Shown in pieces: positions 1 through 9,636 of a DNA stretch of 64,000 nucleotides (positions are counted from its first letter, which is position 1; each line of letters opens with the position of its first letter). The stretch is from Uloborus plumipes (taxonomy: Eukaryota > Arthropoda > Arachnida > Araneae > Uloboridae). Where the stretch lies: positions 62,001-126,000 of the forward strand of contig JAXGGA010001165.1 in NCBI GenBank assembly GCA_038373865.1, in the 5' to 3' direction. The position numbers were made by a program, and so were the translations under genes. Under the pieces are notes generated by a model. It was not told the origin of the DNA. It did no database searches and saw only the letters and a program-made list of their open reading frames with translations.

Positions 1-444
1 AGTCACCATACAAATTAAGGCATTTATCGTAGCGATGTACGAGCTTGGAAATTCCTTCGTCGAAAAATTCGGCCGCCTTCGCCTTCAACCACTTCGTTAC
101 CTCTTCTTGCAGCGTGCAACAAACTTCGCGAAAATTTTTGGAAAACTCAAAGAAAGTTCCGTTATTGTGAATTTTCGATTTTCACGGACTTTAGCATCGA
201 CTTTTTCGACAAGTTCGGCAGTCACTATGCTGGGTCTCCCACTTCGATCCTCGTCGTGAACATTGGTTCGGCCATTTTTAAATCTTATGACCCACTGACG
301 CACTCCACCTTCAGTGATAATGTTGTCCCCATACACTTCACAAAGCTGCCGATAGATTTCTATCGGTTTACAGTTTTTTGCAGTCAGAAACCTTATTACT
401 GCACGCACCTTGCAGCTCGCGGGATTTTCAATTAACGCAGACAT
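1..444 (-). pseudogene. mariner transposase relic: N-terminal HTH joined to C-terminal tail
   Basis: From the ATG at 444 about 100 residues match the N-terminal helix-turn-helix region of mariner transposases (the part also found in SETMAR): ENPASCKVRAVIRFL, then the NVHDEDRSGRPS linker and the start of the second HTH. The similarity then stops and the frame ends at 97. In another frame, from about 118 down to base 1, the extreme C-terminus is readable: LQEEVTKWLKAKAAEFFDEG and then ISKLVHRYDKCLNLYGD. The whole catalytic region, which should carry the three Asp of DD34D (roughly 190 residues by recollection of the family), is missing, and the junction is also frameshifted. The protein cannot be functional. 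The deletion point is near 120-140. Confidence 0.85.
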
Positions 445-602
445 TTTAAACCGTCACAGTATCTGAACAGAGCACAGCACGAACCTCTCACTAGCACGGC
501 TAGATGCCGACTGAGCTGCGCAACGCTCTGACCCCAAGATGGCCGCGCTAGCCCCGCCCCTAGCGGACACAGACGAAAACGTAATCTACTTTCTGGATAG
601 CT
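1..602 (-). mobile_element. mariner element, internally deleted, cut by the window edge
   Basis: The unit reads on the minus strand. Its 5' end is near 602, where the minus strand reads AGCTATCCAGAAAGTAGATT, the style of terminus I associate with mariner elements, next to a TA at 603-604. About 155 bases of G+C-rich leader separate this from the transposase start at 444. The other end lies left of base 1, so the second inverted repeat and target duplication cannot be checked. The transposase has lost its central part, so this copy is non-autonomous. Confidence 0.75.
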
Positions 603-1008
603 TATAGTTACTTTCTTAGTTTTTAGTTAAAACGTTTGGTCTTTTTGACCATAGTATTGAATTCTCCCACGGCTGATGAATTCTGGATTCAACCTTTCTA
701 CTAACTACTGCATTTAATTTACCGCCTGCTTGGCGTTGTCGTAAGTTCCTTAGTTTTTTTGCATTTTATTGTATTATATATATAAAAACACACAAGCATA
801 TATACATATATATGTACCAAGCATATATATAAATATCTATGCGTATATCTATGTGTGTGTGTGTATGTATGTCTGTCTGAACATTCATGTGTGTGTATGT
901 GCATAGCAATTTAAACAAGAACAGCATAAAATTGGAAAATGTAAGAAAATTATTTTCTTTTTAACATTTGAAAATGTCACCGTTGTTAAAAATCCACCAG
1001 TTTATTGT
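603..1008. other. non-coding spacer with microsatellite
   Basis: I see no gene. A stretch of alternating TA/CA/TG dinucleotides runs from about 775 to 903. The open frame across it on the minus strand (His/Thr/Tyr repeats) is a by-product of the repeat. The remainder is plain A+T-rich sequence up to the terminus of the large inverted-repeat element. Confidence 0.6.
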
Positions 1009-1561
1009 GTTCGGGTCAATCCATTCAAATTACCCAGTCAGTGTTGCTCAACATTTTTAATTTTCCTGATTTTTTTTATCATGGATTACCTATGGGTAGA
1101 CATGAACCAAACTGCAATTGAAAAAAATTTACATGCTATATTTTTTATTTGGCAGCCATTTCAAAATGGCGATTTGGCAAATTTGATAGAAAAACAGGGT
1201 TTGCGAAAAATTTTGTTGCCAAGTCGTTTTTAAAGATATCAAAATAATTTAAAAACCAGTGTATTCAGCATAATATTACCTTTAAATACACTTTCTTTGA
1301 ATTTCCCTATCATGTAAGAAAGTTGGTCAAAATCTTTCTCGAAAAACTAGGAAAAAACGTAGAAATTGGTAATTTTTAAGCAGGACTGCAGAGTCGGAGG
1401 AAAAATGGTCGACTCCGACTCTGGGATTTTAAAACTTCCGATTCCGACTCCCGACTCCTGCTTTTTTTATTATTTATTCTTTTTTACCCAAATGTGAAGA
1501 GGGAAAAACCCTACACAAAGGTTGAAATATTAAGTCCATTTTTAAAAGTTTCATTTTTATT

Positions 1562-2475
1562 CATGGTCGTAGCTAGGGATGCACCGATAAGCAAATTGGC
1601 AGATTACCGATTAATCGGTTGTTGATAATCGGCCGATTAATCGGCTGAGCCGATTAATGATAAGAAAGATTATTTTTCGACCACCAATTTTACCATCAGT
1701 GTTTTTCCTCTCTTATGTAATTCCAAGTTTAGAAATAGTAAGTAATTTATTTCTGAGAGAAGATTTTTTTCCATTTTCCTAGTTTTCAAAAACTAATTTC
1801 AACATTTTATCGAATTTCTTAGAACGAATTTTTATATTATTGTCAATAATATTACTAACACATTGTTAGTTATGTTAATTGGACATGAAAATTGGAACAT
1901 AAAAAAGGGGGGAGGTGGAGTCTGTGGAGAGCACTCCAATTTAGGAGCATTTTTAATTCATATTTTGTAATAATTAGCAGCAATTTAATTCAATACTTTT
2001 ATTTTTTGAAAATTAGAGGTTATCTAAAAGCACTGCTAAGGAGAAAACTATCGCCACATGAAAACTGTTGCAACATTGTCTTTGTATACTTATTCAAAGT
2101 AGGAGAATTAATTAAAAAAAAGCTTTATATCGTCTGTGAGGATTATTATTACTGTTAATAAAATTATTCATCATAGTTTCTAAGTGAAGGTATACCTTAA
2201 AGAATAATATTTGAAAAATATTTTTTCGGCCGATTAATCGGCCCGATTTCGCCGATTATTAATGATCGGTAAAGTGGCCGATTAATCGGCGCATCCCTAG
2301 TCGTAGCCAGGACTCACTTTAGGGGGGGGGGGGGGTTAGCAAGCTGGGGTATCCCAGTTGGAGGTCATTGTGACCTCTCAAAAAGTTAAATTTTCTCAAG
2401 AATTCTCGCAGGTAATTTCGCCACATTTACCTCAATTCTTGGAGGTCACTGTGACCTCCCAAAAAGTCCATTTTC
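1562..2475. mobile_element. hAT-like MITE fragment, interrupted by the MITE at 1574-2299
   Basis: Joining 1562-1573 to 2308 onward gives a terminus reading GTCGTAGCCAGGACTCACTT followed by a G run. It closely matches the right terminus of the complete MITE at 59149-59632. The subterminal palindrome GGAGGTCACTGTGACCTCC seen in that copy is present here at about 2443 and, imperfectly, at 2361. The far end and target duplication were not found, so the right border is approximate. Confidence 0.55.
1574..2299. mobile_element. hAT-type MITE with CGATTAATCGG subterminal repeats
   Basis: Termini are TAGGGATGCACCGAT and the complementary CGGCGCATCCCTA, flanked by the perfect 8-bp duplication GTCGTAGC at 1566-1573 and 2300-2307. 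The first and last 80 or so bases are rich in the palindromic unit CCGATTAATCGG, a plausible transposase-binding array. The middle is A+T-rich filler. The open frame at 1892-2158 has no recognisable protein features and is probably chance. Confidence 0.88.
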
Positions 2476-2741
2476 TCCAGAGCAAAAGACAAGTGCCGCT
2501 CTTGTCATTTGACTCCGTACAAAACTAATCCTTTTCTTGTTAAATGGCCAGACTTTATTTTAACACATTGTATTTTTGCTGCAAATATTTTTTATTCTTT
2601 TGCATAAGCCCAAACATGGCAATTCGTTTCACAAAGCAGACGTGCCATTTTGAAGCCCTTTTTAATGATCCTAGATGCTTAGAATTTGGATATAGGACGC
2701 TGAAAGTTTGAATCTGTTAGTTTTAAAGATTTGTTTTCACC

Positions 2742-4444
2742 AAGGGTTGCCAGACGTCCTGGATTTCAAGGGACAGTCCCGTATTTAGAAAAATTGTCCC
2801 GTGTCCCGGGGAGCTTCCATACGGGACGGCTGAAGTCCCGTATTCTGACTAAATGATCCCAGAAAATTCTTGAAACAGCTGCAAATTTACAGAGAAATTG
2901 GTTCGATTTCACAGATAAAAATCCCCTTTTATTTTAAGACCAAAGGCTTTAATGTATAAGGTCCAGTTTTTAGACATTTCAGCGATCGCAGAACGGTTGC
3001 ATGTTTAAAAAAAGTATCAGTAGAATATCTATACCAGGGGTCTCCAAACTATGGCCCGCGCTCCAAAAGTGGCCAGCTGGCATCTGAAATCTGGTCCGCG
3101 ACTGCGGGCCAGATTTCAGATCGATAAATCAGCCAAGTTATAATTGCGAAGTATGTTTAACTCTCCTCTGAGAATTCTTTCTATATTTATATGTGTGAGT
3201 TCTTAATTGCACATAACAGGAAACATTTTCTTTCAACCGCTAAAATCTTCAATGTCCTCAATTATTCTGTCATCCCCTAAGAAGAGGAATGAAACAAATC
3301 AACATTCATTTTTAAATGAATGAATAAATACAGATCCTCCTTTCCTGTATTTATTCATTAACTCGTCCCCCCCCCCCCCGAGTATGACTCCTATTTTTTT
3401 AAAGGGCAAAAAAAAAAGAGTAAAAAAATTTCTACTAATTTTGAATAGTGTGTGTGTGTGCGTGAGTGTGTTTTTTTTTTTTTTTTTGAAAGTTTTTTTT
3501 TTTTTTTTGAAATAAACCTATATGAAATCTATTTTTAAGTAATCTTGATTATTTTACTTTTTCAATTCAGTGATTAATGAATGCTGAAAAAAGAAAATTA
3601 AATAAAGATTTTTTATAAAATTTGGACTTTCTTTTAAATTCTAGGTTTGCCACAATGCTTAATTCAAAAAGAAGTTAGTGCATACTTCAATTATTTCTTA
3701 CACAAAAAATATGCCTGTGATTCCAATCAACAATGTTTATGGTGAGAACTTTCTATCTGGGAGAGGGGGATATTGGCCCGCGTTAGGAGAAATTTACAAA
3801 AATATCTCTCTGGTCCGAAAGTTTGGAGACCACCGATCTATACGACGAGTTTTCATCAATAAAGGAAGTTCTTAATAGCTTAGGTGCACAAAAAGATATG
3901 AGTATAGGCGATAAGTAGTAAACGTTGTTTCAGAAAAACTCCGAATTACCAAAATCGTTTAAAGTTGTTTAATTTTGTCTTAGCATTTCACCATCTAATT
4001 CAGAGGTTCTCCCAAAGTCCAGACCTACACGGAGCCCCTCCGACAAATTACTGACATTGTGGACTCCCCATCCTCGGAAAACAAAACTTGGTTTGATACA
4101 TTTCAATATTTTATTTATTTTTTATAATGTCTTTACGTTTTTGTTTTTTTTAATTTATCTATTGATTGTTCTGTATATTTTTTAGAGCTTTTGTCTGGTT
4201 TTCATGAGCTATGTAAGTAAAATTCTATTCGAAACTTAATTAGGAATGAAAAATGTAACCTAATTTCTACATGAAGTTTCCTAGTAATAGCGAAGTTTTG
4301 GAGTTCGTGAACAAAACAGTACTAGCCTAATTACAATGGACCTCTAAAATACAAACCAGTAATTATCCTCACCATAAAAATATTCTCCACCGTCACCCCT
4401 AGAAGCCTGTCCCGTATTTACTGTTCTTAGATCTGGCAACCCTG
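2742..4444. mobile_element. hAT element B (non-autonomous), nested in hAT A
   Basis: Termini are AAGGGTTGCCAGA at the left and, read inward from the right, CAGGGTTGCCAGATC. The 8-bp duplication TTTTCACC is perfect (2734-2741 and 4445-4452). Motifs of the type CCCGTATTTA/GGGACAG repeat near both ends. No transposase coding is visible. About half of the length is hAT C. Confidence 0.87.
3035..3835. mobile_element. hAT element C (non-autonomous), nested in hAT B
   Basis: Termini are CAGGGGTCTCCAAACT and, from the right, CGGTGGTCTCCAAACT, flanked by the perfect 8-bp duplication ATCTATAC (3027-3034 and 3836-3843). GGCCCGC motifs near both ends are typical of Charlie-like hAT termini. Inside are a C run near 3367 and T runs near 3470-3510. 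The frame at 3678-3875 crosses the right terminus and is not a gene. Confidence 0.88.
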
Positions 4445-5000
4445 TTTTCACCTCCATAAAATTTCATCCAAATCGGAGGTGGTCGGAGTCGGAGTCCACA
4501 TGTTTTTGAGCGACTCCGACTCCTTTGGTCCAAAATCAGTCCGACTCCGACTCTTCGACTCCCTGTTTTTAAGGCCATAAATTTTTATGAAGGAAGAGAG
4601 ACTCAGCAATATTATTTTATTTCTGTGTTTGAGTACGCATAATACTACCAGCAGCATAAGTTTTAGCCTTTAGAATGAACTCCTTTTTTTTCTACGGGTC
4701 TTCAAAAATGGCGGAAAACGCGAAAATGCCAATTTTCGTAGGGCAATATCTGAAAAGGGACTGAATGAAAAAAAAAAATGAAAATTGTATAAAATGCTCT
4801 TAATACTAATAAGAATATCTCAAAAAAAAATTATGACTGAGACTCAACTGCCTTTTGAGTTATAGAGCTGCGAATTTCAACAAAAACGCTACCTTTTTTA
4901 TACACTCAAATTTTTTAAACAATATTCAAATCTTTCAGTCAGTGTGTTTTCCATTCGCTCAATTACAGCTGAAGAAACATACATATATGTTGTTTAACAG

Positions 5001-5430
5001 TGAAAGGTACAAGAGGTTATCACAAATATGTTTTCTTAAAGAACAATCAAATCAGGTGCTTTGTTACTTCCACAATCTTGAGCTTTGATGATCATCAGAC
5101 TTCAATACTATTTATAAATGTGTCGTCATTCCCAAATAATGACTTCGTTGCCTGTATATACGATGGGAAGTGGCGGTTGGAAAAAGTTGAAGACAAAAGT
5201 GAAGCTAACAACGATATTTTGTACATTTCTTTCATCCTTCTGGACCAAAAACTGCCTTTCAACTGTCAAAAAATGATACTGCGTGGGTACCCGCAAAGAA
5301 AATAGTACGTAAAGTTACTTCATTGGAACTCACAATGTTTTCTGGAAGAACACACAACATAACTGATAAACTGTGCAATGAAATATCATGTTTGTTCAAC
5401 TTTTTAACCAAAATTATGGCTGGAAAGTAG
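5001..5430 (+). pseudogene. terminal exon of a transposon-encoded protein (C-terminal domain), frameshifted
   Basis: A pyrimidine-rich tract ending TTTAACAG at 4993-5000 looks like a splice acceptor. The frame that follows reads VKGTRGYHKYVFLKNNQ, then NDFVACIYDGKW. At the A run near 5268 the reading shifts by one base and continues as NDTAWVPAKKIVRKV, ending at TAG 5428-5430. The pattern D-F-V-A-C-x-Y-D-x-x-W followed by W-V-P-A is what I recall from the C-terminal part of uncharacterised transposon proteins in arthropods and cnidarians. The same proteins carry the A-T-S-H-G-K core found at 6533-6925. The exon lies inside the outer inverted-repeat element but outside the inner one. It is broken by the frameshift and has no upstream coding sequence in place. 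Confidence 0.6.
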
Positions 5431-5854
5431 TTAAGAGTTGAACACAAAATTATATTTAAGAAACATTAATGTGTAATAGTTTACGGGTCATTCCACATCA
5501 AATCGCCTAAGGCTATGTGCCGTCATGTCTCAGATTTTGTTCAATATTTTTTTACAGATAGATACCTATGAGATAAACTCAAATTATTTTTTTTAGATTT
5601 TTTGAATAAAAATTTAGGGTTGTAGAATTTTTTGAAATTTTGATTTTTTTCAGAATTTTTGCTTTTTCTTTTTTGGTATGCATTTTGAAAAAGCTCTATA
5701 ACTTCCTCATTTTTCATTCAATTAAGCCAGTTTACGTATCATTTTAAAGCTAATTATTTTCTTCTTCAATATTAGTGACAAAAATGAGAATGTGAAAAAT
5801 AGAATTTTGCCAATGGTCGTCTGAAGTCAGATTTTGTGTTTTTTCAATTGGTAT

Positions 5855-6470
5855 GTTTAATAGGTCATATCTCCGGAGTACCAACTAAGAACTGCACAAT
5901 TTTTTTTTCAGTGATGACAACATCATATAATTTTTATGCATAAAAAATTAGGAGAGTGTTTTTTGTTGTTTTGGAATAAAAAAATCAAGTGTGTTTTTTC
6001 AGTTGGTATAATTAATAGGTCATATCTCCGGACTACCAACTAAGAACTGCACGACACTTTTTTTCTGTTATGACAACATCATGTACTTTTTTTGTATAAA
6101 AAATTAGGAGGGTGCTTTTTGCAGTTTTGAAGTAAAAAAATCAAACGTGTTTTTTCAGTTGGTATGATCAATAGGTCATGTCTCCGTACTACCCACTAAG
6201 AACTGCACAATATTTTTTTTTTCTGTTATGACAACATCATACCCTTTTTGTGTATAAAAAATTAAGAGGGTGCTTTTTGTAGTTTTGGAGTAAAAAAATC
6301 AAACGTGTTTTTTTAGTTGGTGTGATTAACAGGTCATATCTCCGGATTACCAGTTAACAACTGCGCCATTTTTTTTCTGTAATGAAAACATCATAATGGT
6401 TTTTTTGATCAAGATATTAGAAGGGTGTTTTTTGTTGTTCTGAAATTTAAAAAAAATTGAATTTTTGAAA
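5855..6470 (+). repeat. ~156-bp tandem repeat, four copies, in the left arm
   Basis: The motif AGGTCATATCTCCGG recurs at 5862, 6017, 6173 and 6331, giving periods of 155-158. Each unit also carries ACTAAGAACTGCAC (diverged in the last copy), ATGACAACATCAT and AAAAAATTAGGAG-like segments. The array is mirrored at 7330-7810. Units diverge by substitutions and small indels, so the array is not recent. Confidence 0.85.
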
Positions 6471-6532
6471 CAAATTCTTTAAAAATCAAGTTTTTGATAT
6501 AACTCCGTAAAATTAAAAAAAAAAAAAAAAAA

Positions 6533-6925
6533 CTATGCTATCACAAGGAAGACCACGACATGGCAGCTGAATGGCATTTCTTTGCCACGAGTCATGGTAA
6601 GAATGCATGCGATGGAGTAGGGGGCACAATAAAACGGCTTGCGATAAGAGCAAGTCTTCAAAGAACTGTCGAAGGACAGATTTTAAATGCACATGATCTA
6701 TTTCAATTTGCCTCTCAAAACATAAAGGGGATACAGATGTTTTTCGTCACAGCAGTGGAAATGGTCGCAAATGAAGATTTTTTAAAGCAAAGATATGAAA
6801 GAGCCTTAAGAATAGTAGGCAGCAGAGAGAATCACTTCTTTAAGCCATTATACACGAAGAGTATATTAGTGAAGAAGGTTTCTGTGTTTGAAAAACCTTT
6901 TGTTGCCACTGTCGGAAAATCGTAG
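6533..6925 (+). pseudogene. transposase-like core domain (A-T-S-H-G-K / C-D-G-V-G-G family), partial exon
   Basis: The open frame from about 6533 reads LCYHKEDHDMAAEWHFFATS and continues HGKNACDGVGGTIKRLAIRA, then S-L-Q-R, Q-I-L-N, an N-I-K-G-I-Q-M-F-F-V segment and RYERALRIVGSRENHFFKP before TAG at 6923-6925. An AATAAA follows within a few bases. The similarity begins upstream of the first Met (6560), so that Met is unlikely to be the true start. The block looks like an exon whose upstream partners are missing. I recall the same signature in many unnamed arthropod and hydrozoan proteins, possibly Sola2 transposases; this is recollection, not a search result. It sits in the loop of the inner inverted-repeat element and is the only sizeable open coding block there. 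Which residues are catalytic I cannot say. Confidence 0.65.
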
Positions 6926-7324
6926 AAATAAAGATTGTTAATTTTTATGCTTTCATTTGATAACAAATTATAAAATGTTATGTAGATTTCAGAATAATGG
7001 AAACCAAATATAAAATTTTTCTAACCACCAAGAGCTCGCGAGTCTTTTTTTGTCAAACTATGAATGAAAGTATATTTAAAGACATTCCAGTTTACTTTAT
7101 CGTAATTCCTATCGGTTGATGGAGTGGCTAGCAAATAATTACTGAAGAGTAAAATAATTATGCAGTGACTTTTCACTACCAAAGCATGCAAGCAATAGAA
7201 CAATATAAAACTACAATAAAGTATTTGAATGTAATAAATAGGATACATTTTCATCTGCTTGTGACGTGTGATGCTGAGTGAATCTCAAATTTAAGTTTCA
7301 AAAGTTGATTTTAAAGTAAAGTTG

Positions 7325-7810
7325 TTTGAAAAAAACATCCTATATTTTTATTTCAAAATGACAAAAAAACTTCCTTCTAATTTATTGATCATAAGAACAT
7401 CATGATGTTTTCATTGTGGGAAAAAATAGCGCAGTTGTTAGCTGGTAATCCGGAGATATGACCTATTAATCATACCAACTGAAAAAACATGTTTGATTTT
7501 TTTATTCTAAAACTGCAAAAAGCACCCTCCTAATTTTTTATACATAAAAAGTTGTAATTTTTTATACATATGTTGTCATAAAAGAAAAAAAGTGTCATGC
7601 AGTTCTTAGTTGGTAGTCCGGAGATATGACCTATTGATCATACAAACTGAAAAAACACACTTGATTTTTTTATTCAAAAACAACAAAAAACACCCTCCTA
7701 ATTTTTTATACATAAAAAGTATATGATGTTGTCATCACTGAAAAAAAAAACTGTGCAGTTCTTAGTTGGTATTCTGGAGATATGACCTATTGAATATACC
7801 AATTGAAAAA
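7325..7810 (-). repeat. ~156-bp tandem repeat, three copies, in the right arm
   Basis: This is the inverted counterpart of the array at 5855-6470. The complement of the AGGTCATATCTCCGG motif ends at 7464, 7632 and 7788 (periods 168 and 156). One unit fewer than the left arm indicates unequal gain or loss after the palindrome formed. Confidence 0.8.
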
Positions 7811-9082
7811 ACACAAAATCTGACTTCAGAGGACCATCGGCAAAATTATATTTTTCACAATCTCATTTTTGTCGCTAATATTAAAGGAGAAAATAATTTA
7901 CTTTAAAATGATACGTAAACTGGCTTAATTGAATGAAAAATGAGGAAGTTATAGAGCTTTTTACAAATGCATACCAAAAATAAAAAAGCAAAAATGTTGA
8001 AAAAATCAAAATTTCAAAAAATTCTACAACCTTAATTCTTTATTCAAAAAATCTAAAAAAAATTGATTTGAGTTTATCTCATAGGTATCTTATCCGTAAA
8101 AAATATTGAACAAAATCTGAGACATGACGGCACAGCCGACTATTAAAATTAGATGATCTGACGTGGAATGAGCCTTACACCATTGTAATGCATAAAACAT
8201 ATGGGTAAGTTCAAGAACGGTAGTTCATTTTACGGTAGTACTAGTACTACTGTCGCTTATTTTTTAAAAACAGATGTAATTAAAAGTGCATTGTTAACTT
8301 ATATATTTCAGCATTATTTAACTTTGTCAGTTAAGATAATTTTAAGCCTTAGTTGCTAATTTAGCATTGCACGAGTGTATAAAAAAGGTAGCGTTTTTGT
8401 TGAAATTCGCAGCTCTATAACTAAAAACGCAATTGGGTCTCAGTCATAATTTTTTTGTGAGATATTCTTATTAGTATTAAGAACATTTTATACAATTTTC
8501 ATTTTTTTTCATTCAGTCCCTTTTCAGATATTGACCTACGAAAATTGGCATTTTCGCGTTTTCCGCCATTTTTGAAGACCCGTAGAAAAAAAAGGAGTTC
8601 ATTCTAAAGACTAAAACTTATGCTGCTGGTAGTATTATGAGTACTCAAACACAGAAATAAAATAATATTGCTGAGTCTCTCCTCCTTCATAAAAATTTAT
8701 GATCTTAAAAATTACCAATTTCTGTTTTTTCCTAGTTTTTCGAGAAAGATTTTGACCAACTTTCTTACATGATCGGGAAATTCAAAGAAGGTGAATTTAA
8801 AGGTAATATTATGTTGAACACACTGGTTTTTAAATTATTTTAATATCTTTAAAAACGACTTGGCAATAAAATTTTTCGCAAACCCTGTTTTTCTATCAAA
8901 TTTGCCAAATCGCCATTTTGAAATGGCTGCCAAATAAAAAATATAGCATGTAATTTTTTTTCAATTGCAGTTTTGTTCATGTCTACCCATAGGTAATCCA
9001 TGATAAAAAAAATCAGGAAAATTAAAAATGTTGAGCAACAAATTTTATTCATATTGGGTGATTTGAAATGGATTGACCCGTT

Positions 9083-9190
9083 CCCAAGTAGCACACTTCG
9101 TTTTTTAAAGGTTGTAAAATGGTTATTAACGTTGTAACAACCGCTTAAAAACGTTTATAAAACGTTTAAAGGTTATTTGTGCTACCTGGG
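9083..9190. mobile_element. 108-bp MITE with CCCARGTAGCAC ends
   Basis: Termini are CCCAAGTAGCACAC and, read inward from the right, CCCAGGTAGCACAAAT, flanked by TT on both sides. Removing it with one TT restores the 4-bp duplication of the large element beside it. The middle is made of AAACGTTTAT/AAACGTTTAAAG-like units. It shares its ends with the 1.57-kb element at 33004-34570. Confidence 0.75.
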
Positions 9191-9192
9191 TT

Positions 9193-9545
9193 CTGAGTCT
9201 CTACAAATTCTCATTAAACCAGAAAATAATTTACTTTTGGTAGATGTTTGAAACTGTTTCCTTGAATACTTTTTTTAAGGATTTTACTGTGCCCTGTAGG
9301 CACATAGGAATGTTAAATTGTCTTTAAGTTATGTTGTTGATGAAGATCACTGAACTTCAAATCCCAACTGGACAGTACCTCCAGAATTTCAGATATAGTG
9401 TTTTGAGGAAGGCATGGAAAATAAGTTGAATTTAGTCCACAAGTACGGCAAAATAAAATCTAGCCAAAACAGATTTGGAGTGAAACAGGGTTGAGTTAAA
9501 CAGGCTAAACTATAATAATTGAATACTATAAAATACTTTACATAC
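9193..9545. other. intronic sequence (NIPA intron 3), nothing recognised
   Basis: Plain A+T-rich sequence downstream of the exon 3 splice donor. I see no exon, repeat border or RNA gene. The remaining NIPA exons are not found anywhere left of here, so they should lie outside the window. Confidence 0.5.
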
Positions 9546-9636
9546 CTTACAAGGACACTTAAAACTCCAAGGGGAGTGACTAAACTTGCGGGGGCAAAAG
9601 CGTAAGCTGCAAAATTTGCAGCTTCTCCGACGCCCA
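9546..9636 (-). CDS. NIPA: NIPA-type magnesium transporter, coding exon 3
   Basis: On the minus strand a TTTTTTCTAG acceptor precedes the exon and a GTATG donor follows it. The 91 bases complete the Met codon split with exon 2 (A + TG), encode 29 residues, [16 protein letters not shown] followed by [13 protein letters not shown], and leave AG as the first two bases of the next codon. This is the most conserved block of NIPA family proteins (drug/metabolite-transporter fold, Mg2+ transport at plasma membrane and endosomes), covering the second membrane helix and the start of the third. Phase agrees with both neighbours. The intron to exon 2 is 6,882 bases and is filled with hAT, piggyBac and pogo-type insertions. 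The closest paralogue could be NIPA1, NIPA2 or a NIPAL protein; NIPA2-like is my impression. Confidence 0.93.

Larger units (their letters stand above)
1381..4565. mobile_element. hAT element A (non-autonomous), containing nested insertions
   Basis: It is bounded by the perfect 8-bp duplication TTTTTAAG (1373-1380 and 4566-4573). The right arm of the surrounding palindrome (about 8702-8730) carries the same site only once, so it shows the empty site. Termini are CAGGACTGCAGAGTCGG and, at the other end, CAGGGAGTCGAAGAGTCGG, followed by runs of GACTCC-type motifs. No transposase is recognisable. The 3.2 kb length is due to inserted elements: hAT B (2742-4444), which itself holds hAT C, and a MITE that is itself interrupted at 1574-2299. 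Related fragments lie at 61921-62196. Confidence 0.88.
5485..8174. mobile_element. long inverted-repeat transposon, inner copy (GGGTCATTCC ends)
   Basis: Left terminus GGGTCATTCCACATCAAATC at 5485; right terminus, read inward, GGCTCATTCCACGTCAGATC ending at 8174. The flanking 4-bp repeat is TTAC (5481-5484, 8175-8178). The arms are about 1 kb (5485-6480 and 7320-8174). Each holds a run of ~156-bp tandem repeats, four on the left and three on the right in inverted orientation. The loop 6481-7320 holds a transposase-like exon on the plus strand. The terminal sequence and duplication length match the outer element, so these are probably two relatives, with one inserted in the other. Confidence 0.82.
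1013..9079. mobile_element. long inverted-repeat transposon, outer copy (GGGTCAATCC ends)
   Basis: The termini are GGGTCAATCC at 1013 and its reverse complement ending at 9079. The arms are 1013-1380 continued at 4574-4905 on the left, and about 8380-9079 on the right. They match closely over about 700 bases once the hAT nest at 1381-4565 is removed. The flank GTTC at 1009-1012 is repeated on the right as GTT at 9080-9082 plus C at 9193 once the small insertion 9083-9190 is removed, which gives a 4-bp target duplication. Between the arms lie a coding relic (5001-5430), a second element of the same kind (5485-8174) and about 200 bases of unique sequence. A 4-bp duplication, long arms and GGG ends would suit the Sola superfamily. 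That assignment is from memory and unverified. Confidence 0.8.

Noticed and set aside
719..904. Minus-strand open frame rich in His, Thr and Tyr
   Set aside because: It is the translation of a TA/CA/TG microsatellite.
1892..2158. 88-codon plus-strand frame inside the hAT MITE
   Set aside because: No recognisable motif, A+T-rich filler between subterminal repeats; a MITE of this size would not be expected to code.
5855..6470. CRISPR-like array
   Set aside because: Units are ~156 bp, diverged, without unique spacers, and mirrored in an inverted arm: a tandem repeat inside a transposon arm.
1013..9079. Polinton/Maverick interpretation of the long inverted-repeat element
   Set aside because: No polymerase, integrase, ATPase or capsid genes, and the duplications are 4 bp rather than 6.
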